Shown piece by piece: positions 13,801 to 28,100 of a DNA stretch of 64,000 nucleotides. Numbering within the stretch: the stretch's first letter is position 1; each line of letters begins with the position of its first letter. The translations under genes and the position numbers were made by a program. Source of the stretch: Petrolisthes cinctipes (taxonomy: Eukaryota; Arthropoda; Malacostraca; Decapoda; Porcellanidae); contig JAWQEG010000283.1 in NCBI GenBank assembly GCA_033782935.1, positions 1,240,001-1,304,000 of the forward strand. The letters run 5' to 3'. The notes beneath the pieces are model-generated. The model saw nothing but the letters and a program-made list of their open reading frames with translations, was not told the origin of the DNA and did not search any database.

Positions 13801-16800
13801 TCAGGCCCAAAACATGCTGAAAATCGATATTTTTGGTGCCCAAAGTCAATATGTGCATGTATCTTCTGTACCCGTTTATATCTCAAATTCAGGCTCAAAA
13901 CACCCAAAAATTCAATATTTGGGGTCCCAGAAGCAATCTGTACATGCCTACTCAGTGCTAGAATATTTTCAAAATATAGGCTAAAAACATGCTAAAAATC
14001 GATCTTTTAGGTGCCAAAAAGTCGATATCTCAAATTCAGTCCCAAAATACTTGAAAATTCGATATTTAGGGGTCCCAGAAGCGATCTGTACATGCCTACT
14101 CCGTGTTAGAGTATTTTCAAAATACATGCTCAAAACATACTGAAAATCGATCTTTTAGGTTCACAAAAGTCGATATGTGCATGCATCTTCAGTACCCGTT
14201 TATATCTCAAATTCAGGCTTAAAACACCCGAAAATTCAATATTTTGGGGTCCCAGAAGCAATCTGTACATGCCTACACAGTGCTAGAATATTTTCAAAAT
14301 ATAGGCTAAAAACATGCTGAAAATCGATATTTTAGGTGCCAAAAAATCGATATCTCAAATTCAGTACCAAAACACCCGAAAATTCGATATTTATGGGTCC
14401 CAGAAGGTATCTGTACATGCCTACTCCGTGTTAGAGTATTTTCAAAATACAGGCCAAAAACATACTGAAAATCGATCTTTTAGGTGCCCAAAAGTCGATA
14501 TGTGCATGCATCTTCTGTACCCGTTTATATCTCAAATTCTGGCCCTTAACACCCGAAAATTCGATATTTTGGGGTCCCAGAAGCGATCTGTACATGCCTA
14601 CTTCGTGTTAGAGTATTTTCAAAATTCAGGCCCAAAACATGCTGAAAATCGATATTTTTGGTGCCCAAAGTCAATATGTGCATGTATCTTCTGTACCCGT
14701 TTATATCTCAAATTCAGGCTCAAAACACCCGAAAATTCAATATTTTGGGGTCCCAGAAGCAATCTGTACATGCCTACTCAGTGCTAGAATATTTTCAAAA
14801 TATAGGCTAAAAACATGCTAAAAATCGATCTTTTAGGTGCCAAAAAGTCGATATCTCAAATTCAGTCCCAAAACACCCGAAAATTCGATATTTAGGGGTC
14901 CCAGAAGCGATCTGTACATGCCTACTCCGTGTTAGAGTATTTTCAAAATACATGCTCAAAACATACTGAAAATCGATCTTTTAGGTGCACAAAAGTCGAT
15001 ATGTGCATGCATCTTCAGTACCCGTTTATATCTCAAAATCAGGCTCAAAACACCCGAAAATTCAATATTTTGGGGTCCCAGAAGCAATCTGTACATGCCT
15101 ACTCAGTGCTAGAATATTTTCAAAATATAGGCTAAAAACATGCTAAAAATCGATCTTTTAGGTGCCAAAAAGTCGATATCTCAAATTCAGTCCCAAAACA
15201 CCCGAAAATTCGATATTTAGGGGTCCCAGAAGCGATCTGTACATGCCTACTCCGTGTTAGAGTATTTTCAAAATACATGCTCAAAACATACTGAAAATCG
15301 ATCTTTTAGGTGCACAAAAGTCGATATGTGCATGCATCTTCAGTACCCGTTTATATCTCAAAATCAGGCTCAAAACACCCGAAAATTCAATATTTTGGGG
15401 TCCCAGAAGCAATCTGTACATGCCTACTCAGTGTTAGAGTATTTTCAAAATACAGGCCCAAAACATGCTGAAAATTGATATTTTAGATGCCCAAAGTCAA
15501 TATGTGCATGTATCTTCTGTACCCGTTTATATCTCAAATTCAGGCTCAAAACACCCGAAAATTCAATATTTTGGGGTCCCAGAAGCAATCTGTACATGCC
15601 TACACAGTGCTAGAATATTTTCAAAATATAGGCTAAAAACATGCTAAAAATCGACATTTTAGGTGCCAAAAAATCGATATCTCAAATTCAGTCCCAAAAC
15701 ACCCGAAAATTCGATATTTAGAGGTCCCAGAAGGTATCTGTACAAGCCTACTCCGTGTTAGAGTATTTTCAAAATACAGGCCAAAAACATACTGAAAATC
15801 GATCTTTTAGGTGCCCAAAAGTCGATATGTGCATGCATCTTCAGTACCCGTTTATATCTCAAATTCTGGCCCTAAACACCCGAAAATTCGATATTTTGGG
15901 GTCCCAGAAGCGATCTGTACATGCCTACTCCGTGTTAGAGTATTTTCAAAATTCAGGCCCAAAACATGCTGAAAATCGATATTTTTGGTGCCCAAAGTCT
16001 ATATGTGCATGTATCTTCTTTACCCGTTTATATCTCAAATTCAGGCTCAAAACACCCAAAAATTCAATATTTTGGGGTCCCAGAAGCAATCTGTACATGC
16101 CTACTCAGTGCTAGAATATTTTCAAAATATAGGCTAAAAACATGCTGAAAATCTATCTTTTAGGTGCCAAAAAGTCGATATCTCAAATTCAGTCCCAAAA
16201 CACCCGAAAGTTCGATATTTAGGGGTCCCAGAAGCGATCTGTACATGCCTACTCCGTGTTAGAGTATTTTCAAAATACATGCTCAAAACATACTGAAAAT
16301 CGATCTTTTTGGTGCACAAAAGTCGATATGTGCATGCATCTTCAGTACCCGTTTATATCTCAAATTCAGGCTTAAAACACCCGAAAATTCAATATTTTGG
16401 GGTCCCAGAAGCAATCTGTACATGCCTATTCAGTGTTAGAGTATTTTCAAAATACTGGCCCAAAACATGCTGAAAATCGATATTTTAGATTCCCAAAGTC
16501 AATATGTGCATGTATCTTCTGTACCCGTTTATATCTTAATTTCAGGCTCAAAACACCCGAAAATTCAATATTTTGGGGTCCCAGAAGCAATCTGTACATG
16601 CCTACACAGTGCTAGAATATTTTCAAAATATAGGCTAAAAACATGCTAAAAATCGACATTTTAGGTGCCAAAAAATCGATATCTCAAATTCAGTCCCAAA
16701 ACACCCGAAAATTCGATATTTAGAAGTCCCAGAAGGTATCTGTACATGCCTACTCCGTGTTAGAGTATTTTCAAAATACAGGCCAAAAACATACTGAAAA

Positions 16801-17990
16801 TCGATCTTTTAGGTGCACAAAAGTCGATATGTGCATGCATCTTCTGTACCCGTTTATATCTCAAATTCTGGCCCTAAACACCCGAAAATTCGATATTTTG
16901 GGGTCCCAGAAGCGATCTGTACAAGCCTACTCCGTGTTAGAGTATTTTCAAAATTCAGGCCCAAAACATGCTGAAAATCGATATTTTTGGTGCCCAAAGT
17001 CAATATGTGCATGTATCTTCTGTACCCGTTTATATCTCAAATTCAGGCTCAAAACACCCGAAAATTCAATATTTTGGGGTCCCAGAAGCAATCTGTACAT
17101 GCCTACTCAGTGCTAGAATATTTTCAAAATATAGGCTAAAAACATGCTAAAAATCGATCTTTTAGGTGCCAAAAAGTCGATATCTCAAATTCAGTCCCAA
17201 AACACCCGAAAATTCGATATTTAGGAGTCCCAGAAGCGAACTGTACATGCCTACTCCGTGTTAGAGTATTTTCAAAATACAGGCTCAAAACATACTGAAA
17301 ATCGATCTTTTAGGTGCACAAAAGTCGATATGTGCATGCATCTTCAGTACCCGTTTATATTTCAAATTCAGGATCAAAACACCCGAAAATTCAATATTTT
17401 GGGGTCCCATTAGCAATCTGTACATGCCTACTCAGTGTTAGAGTATTTTCAAAATACAGGCCCAAAACATGCTGAAAATCGATATTTTTGGTGCCCAAAG
17501 TCAATATGTGCATGTATCTTCTGTACCCGCTTATATCTCAAATTCAGGCTCAAAACACCCGAAAATTCAATATTTTGGGGTCCCAGAAGCAATCTGTACA
17601 TGCCTACTCAGTGCTAGAATATTTTCAAAATATAGGCTAAAAACATGCTAAAAATCGATCTTTTAGGTGCCAAAAAGTCGATATCTCAAATTCAGTCCCA
17701 AAACACATGAAAATTCGATATTTAGGGGTCCCAGAAGCGATCTGTACATGCCTACTCCGTGTTAGAGTATTTTCAAAATACATGCTCAAAACATACTGAA
17801 AATCGATATTTTAGATGCCCAAAGTCAATATGTGCATGTATCTTCTGTACCCGTTTATATCTCAAATTCAGGCTCAAAACACCCGAAAATTCAATATTTT
17901 GGTGTCCCAGAAGCAATCTGTACATGCCTACACAGTGCTAGAATATTTTCAAAATATAGGCTAAAAACATGCTAAAAATCGACATTTTAG
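10890..17990. repeat. Block L2, shortened second copy of L1
   Basis: Follows L1 directly. The offset to L1 is 10,405-10,406 up to about 13.6 kb, then 10,582 (one extra monomer of 176 bases in L2), then 9,106 (1,476 bases present only in L1), then 8,605 (a trimer present only in L1). Homology stops near 17,990, where the sequence switches to block R1: the reading 'gccaaaaagttgatatc' matches 25,111 and 32,401 rather than the L1 equivalent near 9,395. Confidence 0.8.
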
Positions 17991-18371
17991 GTGCCAAAAA
18001 GTTGATATCTCAAATTCAGTCCCAAAACACCCGAAAGTTCGATATTTAGGGGTCCCAGAAGCGATCTGTACATGCCTACTCCGTGTTAGAGTATTTTCAA
18101 AATACATGCTCAAAACATACTGAAAATCGATCTTTTAGGTGCACAAAAGTCGATATGTGTATGCATCTTCAGTACCCGTTTATATTTCAAATTCAGGCTC
18201 AAAACACCCGAAAATTCAATATTTTGGGGTCCCAGAAGCAATCTGTACATGCCTATTCAGTGTTAGAGTATTTTCAAAATACTGGCACAAAACATGCTGA
18301 AAATCGATATTTTAGATGCCCAAAGTCAATATGTGCATGTATCTTCTGTACCCGTTTATATCTCAAATTCA

Positions 18372-18412
18372 GGCTCAATTCAATATTTTGGGGTCCCAGA
18401 AGCAGTGCTAGA
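18372..18412. repeat. Double deletion allele (12 + 19 bases), R1 copy
   Basis: Within one beta half, 'ggctcaattcaat' has lost 12 bases and 'agaagcagtgctag' has lost 19, so the trimer is 470 bases. The same pair of losses occurs at 25,482-25,522 (R2) and 32,772-32,812 (R3, with 'gtctcaatt' instead of 'ggctcaatt'). It is a compact marker for the 7.1-kb blocks. Confidence 0.85.
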
Positions 18413-20709
18413 ATATTTTCAAAATATAGGCTAAAAACATGCTAAAAATCGACATTTTAGGTGCCAAAAAATCGATATCTCAAATTCAGTCTCAAAACAC
18501 CCGAAAATTCGATATTTAGAAGTCCCAGAAGGTATCCGTACATGCCTACTCCGTGTTAGAGTATTTTCAAAATACAGGCCAAAAACATACTGAAAATCGA
18601 TCTTTTAGGTGCACAAAAGTCGATATGTGCATGCATCTTCTGTACCCGTTTATATCTCAAATTCTGGCCCTAAACACCGGAAAATTCGATATCTTGGGGT
18701 CCCAGAAGCGATCTGTACATGCCTACTCCGTGTTAGAGTATTTTCAAAATTCAGGCCCAAAACATGCTGAAAATCGATATTTTTGGTGCCCAAAGTCAAT
18801 ATGTGCATGTATCTTCTGTACCCGTTTATATCTCAAATTCAGGCTCAAAACACCCGAAAATTCAATATTTTGGGGTCCCAGAAGCAATCTGTACATGCCT
18901 ACTCAGTGCTAGAATATTTTCAAAATATAGGCTAAAAACATGCTGAAAATCGATCTTTTAGGTGCCAAAAAGTCGATATCTCAAATTCAGTCCCAAAACA
19001 CCCGAAAATTCGATATTTAGGGGTCCCAGAAGCGATCTGTACATGCCTACTCCGAGTTAGAGTATTTTCAAAATACATGCTCAAAACATACTGAAAATCG
19101 ATCTTTTAGGTGCACAAAAGTCGATATGTGCATGCATCTTCAGTACCCGTTTATATCTCAAATTCAGGCTCAAAACACCCGAAAATTCAATATTTTGGGG
19201 TCCCAGAAGCAATCTGTACATGCCTACTCAGTGTTAGAGTATTTTCAAAACACAGGCCCAAAACATGCTGAAAATCGATATTTTAGATGCCCAAAGTCAA
19301 TATGTGCATGTATCTTCTGTACCCGTTTATATCTCAAATTCAGGCTCAAAACACCCGAAAATTCAATATTTTGGGGTTCCAGAAGCAATCTGTACATGCC
19401 TACTCAGTGCTAGAATATTTTCAAAATATAGGCTAAAAACATGCTAAAAATCGATCTTTTAGGTGCCAAAAAGTCGATATCTCAAATTCAGTCCCAAAAC
19501 ACCCGAAAGTTCGATATTTATGGGTCCCAGAAGCGATCTGTACATGCCTACTCCGTGTTAGAGTATTTTCAAAATACAGGCTCAAAACATACTGAAAATC
19601 GATCTTTTAGGTGCACAAAAGTCGATATGTGCATGCATCTTCAGTACCCGTTTATATCTCAAATTCAGGCTCAAAACACCCGAAAATTCAATATTTAGGG
19701 GTCCCAGAAGCAATCTGTACATGCCTATTCAGTGTTAGAGTATTTTCAAAATACTGGCCCAAAACATGCTGAAAATCGATATTTTAGATGCCCAAAGTCA
19801 ATATGTGCATGTATCTTCTGTACCCGTTTATATCTCAAATTCAGGCTCAAAACACCCGAAAATTCAATATTTTGGGGTCCCAGAAGCAATCTGTACATGC
19901 CTACACAGTGCTAGAATATTTTCAAAATATAGGCTAAAAACATGCTAAAAATCGACATTTTAGGTGCCAAAAAATCGATATCTCAAATTCAGTCCCAAAA
20001 CACCCGAAAATTCGATATTTAGAAGTCCCAGAAGGTATCCGTACATGCCTACTCCGTGTTAGAGTATTTTCAAAATACATGCTCAAAACATACTGAAAAT
20101 CGATCTTTTAGGTGCACAAAAGTCGATATGTGCATGCATCTTCAGTACCCGTTTATATCTCAAATTCAGGCTCAAAACACCCGAAAATTCAAAATTTTAG
20201 GGTCCCAGAAGCAATCTGTACATGAATACTCACTGTTAGAGTATTTTCAAAATACAGGCCCAAAACATGCTGAAAATCGATATTTTAGATGCCCAAATTC
20301 AATATGTGCATGTATCTTCTGTACCCGTTTATATCTCAAATTCAGGCTCAAAACACCCGAAAATTCAATATTTTGGGGTCCCAGAAGCAATCTGTACATG
20401 CCTACACAGTGCTAGAATATTTTCAAAATATAGGCTAAAAACATGCTAAAAATCGACATTTTAGGTGCCAAAAAATCGATATCTCAAATTCAGTCCCAAA
20501 ACACCCGAAAATTCGATATTTAGAGGTCCCAGAAGGTATCTGTACATGCCTACTCCGTGTTAGAGTATTTTCAAAATTCAGGCCCAAAACATGCTGAAAA
20601 TCGATATTTTTGGTGCCCAAAGTCAATATGTGCATGTATCTTCTGTACCCGTTTATATCTCAAATTCAGGCTCAAAACACCCGAAAATTCAATATTTTGG
20701 GGTCCCAGA

Positions 20710-21339
20710 AGCGATCTGTACATGCCTACTCCGTGTTAGAGTATTTTCAAAATACATGCTCAAAACATACTGAAAATCGATCTTTCAGGTGCACAAAAGT
20801 CGATATGTGCATACATCTTCAGTACCCGTTTATATCTCAAATTCAGGCTCAAAACACCCGAAAATTCAATATTTTGGGGTCCCAGAAGCAATCTGTACAG
20901 TGCTAGAATATTTTCAAAATATAGGCTAAAAACATGCTAAAAATCGATCTTTTAAGTGCCAAAAAGTCGATATCTCAAATTCTGTCCCAAAACACCCGAA
21001 AGTTCGATATTTAGGGGTCCCAGAAGCGATCTGTACATGCCTACTCCGTGTTAGAGTATTTTCAAAATACATGCTCAAAACATACTGAAAATCGATCTTT
21101 CAGGTGCACAAAAGTCGATATGTGCATACATCTTCAGTACCCGTTTATATCTCAAATTCAGGCTCAAAACACCCGAAAATTCAATATTTTGGGGTCCCAG
21201 AAGCAATCTGTACAGTGCTAGAATATTTTCAAAATATAGGCTAAAAACATGCTAAAAATCGATCTTTTAAGTGCCAAAAAGTCGATATCTTAAATTCTGT
21301 CCCAAAACACCCGAAAGTTCGATATTTAGGGGTCCCAGA
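20710..21339. repeat. Two tandem 315-base units
   Basis: Landmarks repeat at exactly 315 bases: 'tctttcaggtgc' at 20,781 and 21,096, the truncated 'ctgtacagtgctag' near 20,894 and 21,209, and 'ttctgtcccaaaac' at 20,980 and 21,295. Each unit is a 325-base dimer less the 10-base deletion. R2 and R3 have a single such unit (about 28,168 and 34,957), so the doubling is specific to R1. Confidence 0.8.
20891..20910. repeat. 10-base deletion allele of monomer 3 (first of about 16)
   Basis: The normal spelling 'ctgtacatgcctactcagtg' is shortened to 'ctgtacagtg'. I see it near 20,894, 21,209, 28,329, 35,118, 36,258, 38,752, 39,743, 43,091 (as 'ctgtaaagtg'), 45,585, 49,081, 49,572, 51,891, 52,382, 54,053, 57,195 and 60,370. 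Three copies (51,891, 57,195, 60,370) add a further change, 'cagtggtag'. None occurs left of 20.8 kb. Confidence 0.85.
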
Positions 21340-22438
21340 AGCGATCTGTACATGCCTACTCCGTGTTAGAGTATTTTCAAAATACATGCTCAAAACATAC
21401 TGAAAATCGATCTTTTAGGTGCACAAAAGTCGATATGTGCATGCATCTTCTGTACCCGTTTATATCTCAAATTCAGGCTCAAAACACCCGAAAATTCAAT
21501 ATTTTGGGGTCCCAGAAGCAATCTGTACATGCCTATTCAGTGTTAGAGTATTTTGAAAATACTGGCCCAAAACATGCTAAAAATCGACATTTTAAGTGCC
21601 AAAAATCGATATCTCAAATTCAGTCCCAAAACACCCGAAAATTCGATATATAGAGGTCCCAGAAGGTATTTGTACATGCCTACTCCGTGTTAGAGTATTT
21701 TCAAAATACAGGCCAAAAACATACTGAAAATCGATCTCTTAGGTGCCCAAAAGTCGATATGTGCATGCATCTTCTGTACCCGTTTATATCTCAAATTCTG
21801 GCCCTAAACACCCGAAAATTCGATATTTTGGGGTCCCAGAAGCGATCTGTACATGCCTACTCCGTGTTAGAGTATTTTCAAAATTCAGGCCCAAAACATG
21901 CTGAAAATCGATATTTTTGGTGCCCAAAGTCAATATGTGCATGTATCTTCTGTACCCGTTTATATCTCAAATTCAGGCTTAAAACACCCGAAAATTCAAT
22001 ATTTTGGGGTCCCAGAAGCAATCTGTACATGCCTACTCAGTGCTAGAATATTTTCAAAATATAGGCTAAAAACATGCTAAAAATCGATCTTTTAGGTGCC
22101 AAAAAGTCGATATCTCAAATTCAGTCCCAAAACACATGAAAATTCGATATTTAGGGGTCCCAGAAGCGATCTGTACATGCCTACTCCGTGTTAGAGTATT
22201 TTCAAAATACATGCTCAAAACATACTGAAAATCGATATTTTAGATGCCCAAAGTCAATATGTGCATGTATCTTCTGTACCCGTTTATATCTCAAATTCAG
22301 GCTCAAAACACCCGAAAATTCAATATTTTGGTGTCCCAGAAGCAATCTGTACATGCCTACACAGTGCTAGAATATTTTCAAAATATAGGCTAAAAACATG
22401 CTAAAAATCGACATTTTAGGTGCCAAAAAATCGATATC

Positions 22439-22791
22439 TCAAATTCAGTCCCAAAACACCCGAAAATTCGATATTTAGAGGTCCCAGAAGGTATCTGTAC
22501 ATGCCTACTCCGTGTTAGAGTATTTTCAAAATGCAGGCCAAAAACATACTGAAAATCGATCTTTTAGGTGCCCAAAAGTCGATATGTGCATGCATCTTCT
22601 GTACCCGTTTATATCTCAATTTCTGGCCCTAAACACCCGAAAATTCGATATTTTGGGGTCCCAGAAGCGATCTGTACATGCCTACTCAGTGTTAGAGTAT
22701 TTTCAAAATTCAGGCCCAAAACATGCCGAAAATCGATATTTTTGGTGCCCAAAGTCAATATGTGCATGTATCTTCTGTACCCGTTTATATT
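22439..22791. repeat. 353-base doublet lacking monomer 3 (copy in R1)
   Basis: Same structure and join as at 9,406, at offset 13,033. The homology between the end of L1 and R1 extends from about 9,154/22,188 to about 10,890/23,925, so R1 contains a segment of L1 origin or the reverse. Confidence 0.8.
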
Positions 22792-25100
22792 TCAAATTCA
22801 GGATCAAAACACCTGAAAATTCAATATTTTGGGGTCCAAGAAGGTATCTGTACATGCCTACTCCGTGTTAGAGTATTTTCAAAATGCAGGCCAAAAACAT
22901 ACTGAAAATCGATCTTTTAGGTGCCCAAAAGTCGATATGTGCATGCATCTTCTGTACCCGTTTATATCTCAAATTCTGGCCCTAAACACCCGAAAATTCG
23001 ATATTTTGGGGTCCCAGAAGCGATCTGTACATGCCTACTCAGTGTTAGAGTATTTTCAAAATTCAGGCCCAAAACATGCCGAAAATCGATATTTTTGGTG
23101 CCCAAAGTCAATATGTGCATGTATCTTCTGTACCCGTTTATATCTCAAATTCAGGCTCAAAACACCCGAAAATTCAATATTTTGGGGTCCCTTAAGCAAT
23201 CTGTACATGCCTACTCAGTGCTAGAATATTTTCAAAATATAGGCTAAAAACATGCTAAAAATCGATCTTTTAGGTGCCAAAAAGTCGATATCTCAAATTC
23301 AGTCCCAAAACACCCGAAAATTCGATATTTAGGGGTCCCAGAAGCGATCTGTACATGCCTACTCCGTGTTAGAGTATTTTCAAAATACAGGCTCAAAACA
23401 TACTGAAAATCGATCTTTTAGGTGCACAAAAGTCGATATGTGCATGCATCTTCAGTACCCGTTTATATTTCAAATTCAGGATCAAAACACCCGAAAATTC
23501 AATATTTTGGGGTCCCATTAGCAATCTGTGCATGCCTACTCAGTGTTAGAGTATTTTCAAAATACAGGCCCAAAACATGCTGAAAATCGATATTTTTGGT
23601 GCCCAAAGTCAATATGTGCATGTATCTTCTGTACCCGCTTATATCTCAAATTCAGGCTCAAAACACCCGAAAATTCAATATTTTGGGGTCCCAGAAGCAA
23701 TCTGTACATGCCTACTCAGTGCTAGAATATTTTCAAAATATAGGTTAAAAACATGCTAAAAATCGATCTTTTAGGTGCCAAAAAGTCGATATCTCAAATT
23801 CAGTCCCAAAACACATGAAAATTCGATATTTAGGGGTCCCAGAAGCGATCTGTACATGCCTACTCCGTGTTAGAGTATTTTCAAAATACATGCTCAAAAC
23901 ATACTGAAAATCGATATTTTAGATGCCCAAAGTCAATATGTGCATGTATCTTCTGTACCCGTTTATATCTCAAATTCAGGCTCAAAACACCCGAAAATTC
24001 AATATTTTGGTGTCCCAGAAGCAATCTGTACATGCCTACACAGTGCTAGAATATTTTCAAAATATAGGCTAAAAACATGCTAAAAATCGACATTTTAGGT
24101 GCCAAAAAATCGATATCTCAAATTCAGTCCCAAAACACCCGAAAATTCGATATTTAGAGGTCCCAGAAGGTATCTGTACATGCCTACTCCGTGTTAGTGT
24201 ATTTTCAAAATGCAGGCCAAAAACATACTGAAAATCGATCTTTTAGGTGCCCAAAAGTCGATATGTGCATGCATCTTCTGTACCCGTTTATATCTCAAAT
24301 TCTGGCCCTAAACACCCGAAAATTCGATATTTTGGGGTCCCAGAAGCGATCTGTACATGCCTACTCCGTGTTAGAGTATTTTCAAAATTCAGGCCCAAAA
24401 CATGCTGAAAATCGATATTTTTGGTGCCCAAAGTCAATATGTGCATGTATCTTCTGTACCCGTTTATATCTCAAATTCAGGCTCAAAACACCCGAAAATT
24501 CAATATTTTGGGGTCCCAGAAGCAATCTGTACATGCCTACTCAGTGCTAGAATATTTTCAAAATATAGGCTAAAAACATGCTGAAAATCGATCGTTTAGG
24601 TGCCAAAAAGTCGATATCTCAAATTCAGTCCCAAAACACCCGAAAATTCGATATTTAGGGGTCCCAGAAGCGATCTGTACATGCCTACTCCGTGTTAGAG
24701 TATTTTCAAAATACATGCTCAAAACATACTGAAAATCGATCTTTTAGGTGCACAAAAGTCGATATGTGCATGCATCTTCAGTACCCGTTTATATCTCAAA
24801 TTCAGGCTCAAAACACCCGAAAATTCAATATTTTGGGGTCCCAGAAGCAATCTGTACATGCCTACTCAGTGTTAGAGTATTTTCAAAATACAGGCCCAAA
24901 ACATGCTGAAAATCGATATTTTCGATGCCCAAAGTCAATATGTGCATGTATCTTCTGTACCCGTTTATATCTCAAATTCAGGCTCAAAACACCCGAAAAT
25001 TCAATATTTTGGGGTTCCAGAAGCAATCTGTACATGCCTACTCAGTGCTAGAATATTTTCAAAATATAGGCTAAAAACATGCTGAAAATCGATCTTTTAG

Positions 25101-28100
25101 GTGCCAAAAAGTTGATATCTCAAATTCAGTCCCAAAACACCCGAAAGTTCGATATTTAGGGGTCCCAGAAGCGATCTGTACATGCCTACTCCGTGTTAGA
25201 GTATTTTCAAAATACATGCTCAAAACATACTGAAAATCGATCTTTTAGGTGCACAAAAGTCGATATGTGTATGCATCTTCAGTACCCGTTTATATCTCAA
25301 ATTCAGGCTCAAAACACCCGAAAATTCAATATTTAAGGGTCCCAGAAGCAATCTGTACATGCCTATTCAGTGTTAGAGTATTTTCAAAATACTGGCCCAA
25401 AACATGCTGAAAATCGATATTTTAGATGCCCAAAGTCAATATGTGCATGTATCTTCTGTACCCGTTTATATCTCAAATTCAGGCTCAATTCAATATTTTG
25501 GGGTCCCAGAAGCAGTGCTAGAATATTTTCAAAATATAGGCTAAAAACATGCTAAAAATCGACATTTTAGGTGCCAAAAAATCGATATCTCAAATTCAGT
25601 CTCAAAACACCCGAAAATTCGATATTTAGAAGTCCCAGAAGGTATCCGTACATGCCTACTCCGTGTTAGAGTATTTTCAAAATACAGGCCAAAAACATAC
25701 TGAAAATCGATTTTTTAGGTGCACAAAAGTCGATATGTGCATGCATCTTCTGTACCCGTTTATATCTCAAATTCTGGCCCTAAACACCGGAAAATTCGAT
25801 ATTTTGGGGTCCCAGAAGCGATCTGTACATGCCTACTCCGTGTTAGAGTATTTTCAAAATTCAGGCCCAAAACATGCTGAAAATCGATATTTTTGGTGCC
25901 CAAAGTCAATATGTGCATGTATCTTCTGTACCCGTTTATATCTCAAATTCAGGCTCAAAACACCCGAAAATTCAATATTTTGGGGTCCCAGAAGCAATCT
26001 GTACATGCCTACTCAGTGCTAGAATATTTTCAAAATATAGTCTAAAAACATGCTGAAAATCGATCTTTTAGGTGCCAAAAAGTCGATATCTCAAATTCAG
26101 TCCCAAAACACCCGAAAATTCGATATTTAGGGGTCCCAGAAGCGATCTGTACATGCCTACTCCGAGTTAGAGTATTTTCAAAATACATGCTCAAAACATA
26201 CTGAAAATCGATCTTTTAGGTGCACAAAAGTCGATATGTGCATGCATCTTCAGTACCCGTTTATATCTCAAATTCAGGCTCAAAACACCCGAAAATTCAA
26301 TATTTTGGGGTCCCAGAAGCAATCTGTACATGCCTACTCAGTGTTAGAGTATTTTCAAAACACAGGCCCAAAACATGCTGAAAATCGATATTTTAGATGC
26401 CCAAAGTCAATATGTGCATGTATCTTCTGTACCCGTTTATATCTCAAATTCAGGCTCAAAACACCCGAAAATTCAATATTTTGGGGTTCCAGAAGCAATC
26501 TGTACATGCCTACTCAGTGCTAGAATATTTTCAAAATATAGGCTAAAAACATGCTAAAAATCGATCTTTTAGGTGCCAAAAAGTCGATATCTCAAATTCA
26601 GTCCCAAAACACCCGAAAGTTCGATATTTATGGGTCCCAGAAGCGATCTGTACATGCCTACTCCGTGTTAGAGTATTTTCAAAATACAGGCTCAAAACAT
26701 ACTGAAAATCGATCTTTTAGGTGCAAAAAAGTCGATATGTGCATGCATCTTCAGTACCCGTTTATATCTCAAATTCAGGCTCAAAACACCCGAAAATTCA
26801 ATATTTAGGGGTCCCAGAAGCAATCTGTACATGCCTATTCAGTGTTAGAGTATTTTCAAAATACTGGCCCAAAACATGCTGAAAATCGATATTTTAGATG
26901 CCCAAAGTCAATATGTGCATGTATCTTCTGTACCCGTTTATATCTCAAATTCAGGCTCAAAACACCCGAAAATTCAATATTTTGGGGTCCCAGAAGCAAT
27001 CTGTACATGCCTACACAGTGCTAGAATATTTTCAAAATATAGGCTAAAAACATGCTAAAAATCGACATTTTAGGTGCCAAAAAATCGATATCTCAAATTC
27101 AGTCCCAAAACACCCGAAAATTCGATATTTAGAAGTCCCAGAAGGTATCCGTACATGCCTACTCCGTGTTAGAGTATTTTCAAAATACATGCTCAAAACA
27201 TACTGAAAATCGATCTTTTAGGTGCACAAAAGTCGATATGTGCATGCATCTTCAGTACCCGTTTATATCTCAAATTCAGGCTCAAAACACCCGAAAATTC
27301 AAAATTTTAGGGTCCCAGAAGCAATCTGTACATGCCTACTCACTGTTAGAGTATTTTCAAAATACAGGCCCAAAACATGCTGAAAATCGATATTTTAGAT
27401 GCCCAAAGTCAATATGTGCATGTATCTTCTGTACCCGTTTATATCTCAAATTCAGGCTCAAAACACCCGAAAATTCAATATTTTGGGGTCCCAGAAGCAA
27501 TCTGTACATGCCTACACAGTGCTAGAATATTTTCAAAATATAGGCTAAAAACATGCTAAAAATCGACATTTTAGGTGCCAAAAAATCGATATCTCAAATT
27601 CAGTCCCAAAACACCCGAAAATTCGATATTTAGAGGTCCCAGAAGGTATCTGTACATGCCTACTCCGTGTTAGAGTATTTTCAAAATACAGGCCAAAAAC
27701 ATACTGAAAATCGATCTCTTAGGTGCCCAAAAGTCGATATGTGCATGCATCTTCTGTACCCGTTTATATCTCAAATTCTGGCCCTAAACACCCGAAAATT
27801 CGATATTTTGGGGTCCCAGAAGCGATCTGTACATGCCTACTCCGTGTTAGAGTATTTTCAAAATTCAGGCCCAAAACATGCTGAAAATCGATATTTTTGG
27901 TGCCCAAAGTCAATATGTGCATGTATCTTCTGTACCCGTTTATATCTCAAATTCAGGCTCAAAACACCCGAAAATTAAATATTTTGGGGTCCCAGAAGCA
28001 ATCTGTACATGCCTACTCAGTGCTAGAATATTTTCAAAATATAGGCTAAAAACATGCAAAAAATCGATCTTTTAGGTGCCAAAAAGTCGATATCTCAAAT

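Larger units (their letters stand above)
17991..25100. repeat. Block R1, first copy of the ~7.1-kb tandem block
   Basis: R1, R2 and R3 share private variants in the same order: 'gttgatatc' (18,001/25,111/32,401), the double deletion at 18,372/25,482/32,772, 'aaacaccggaaaattc' (about 18,672/25,782/33,072), 'ctactccgagttag' (about 19,047/26,157/33,447), 'caaaattttagggtccc' (about 20,190/27,300/34,089) and 'actcactgttag' (about 20,226/27,336/34,125). Between 20.5 and 21.4 kb R1 lacks two monomers (177 and 148 bases) and carries an extra 315-base unit relative to R2. Confidence 0.85.
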
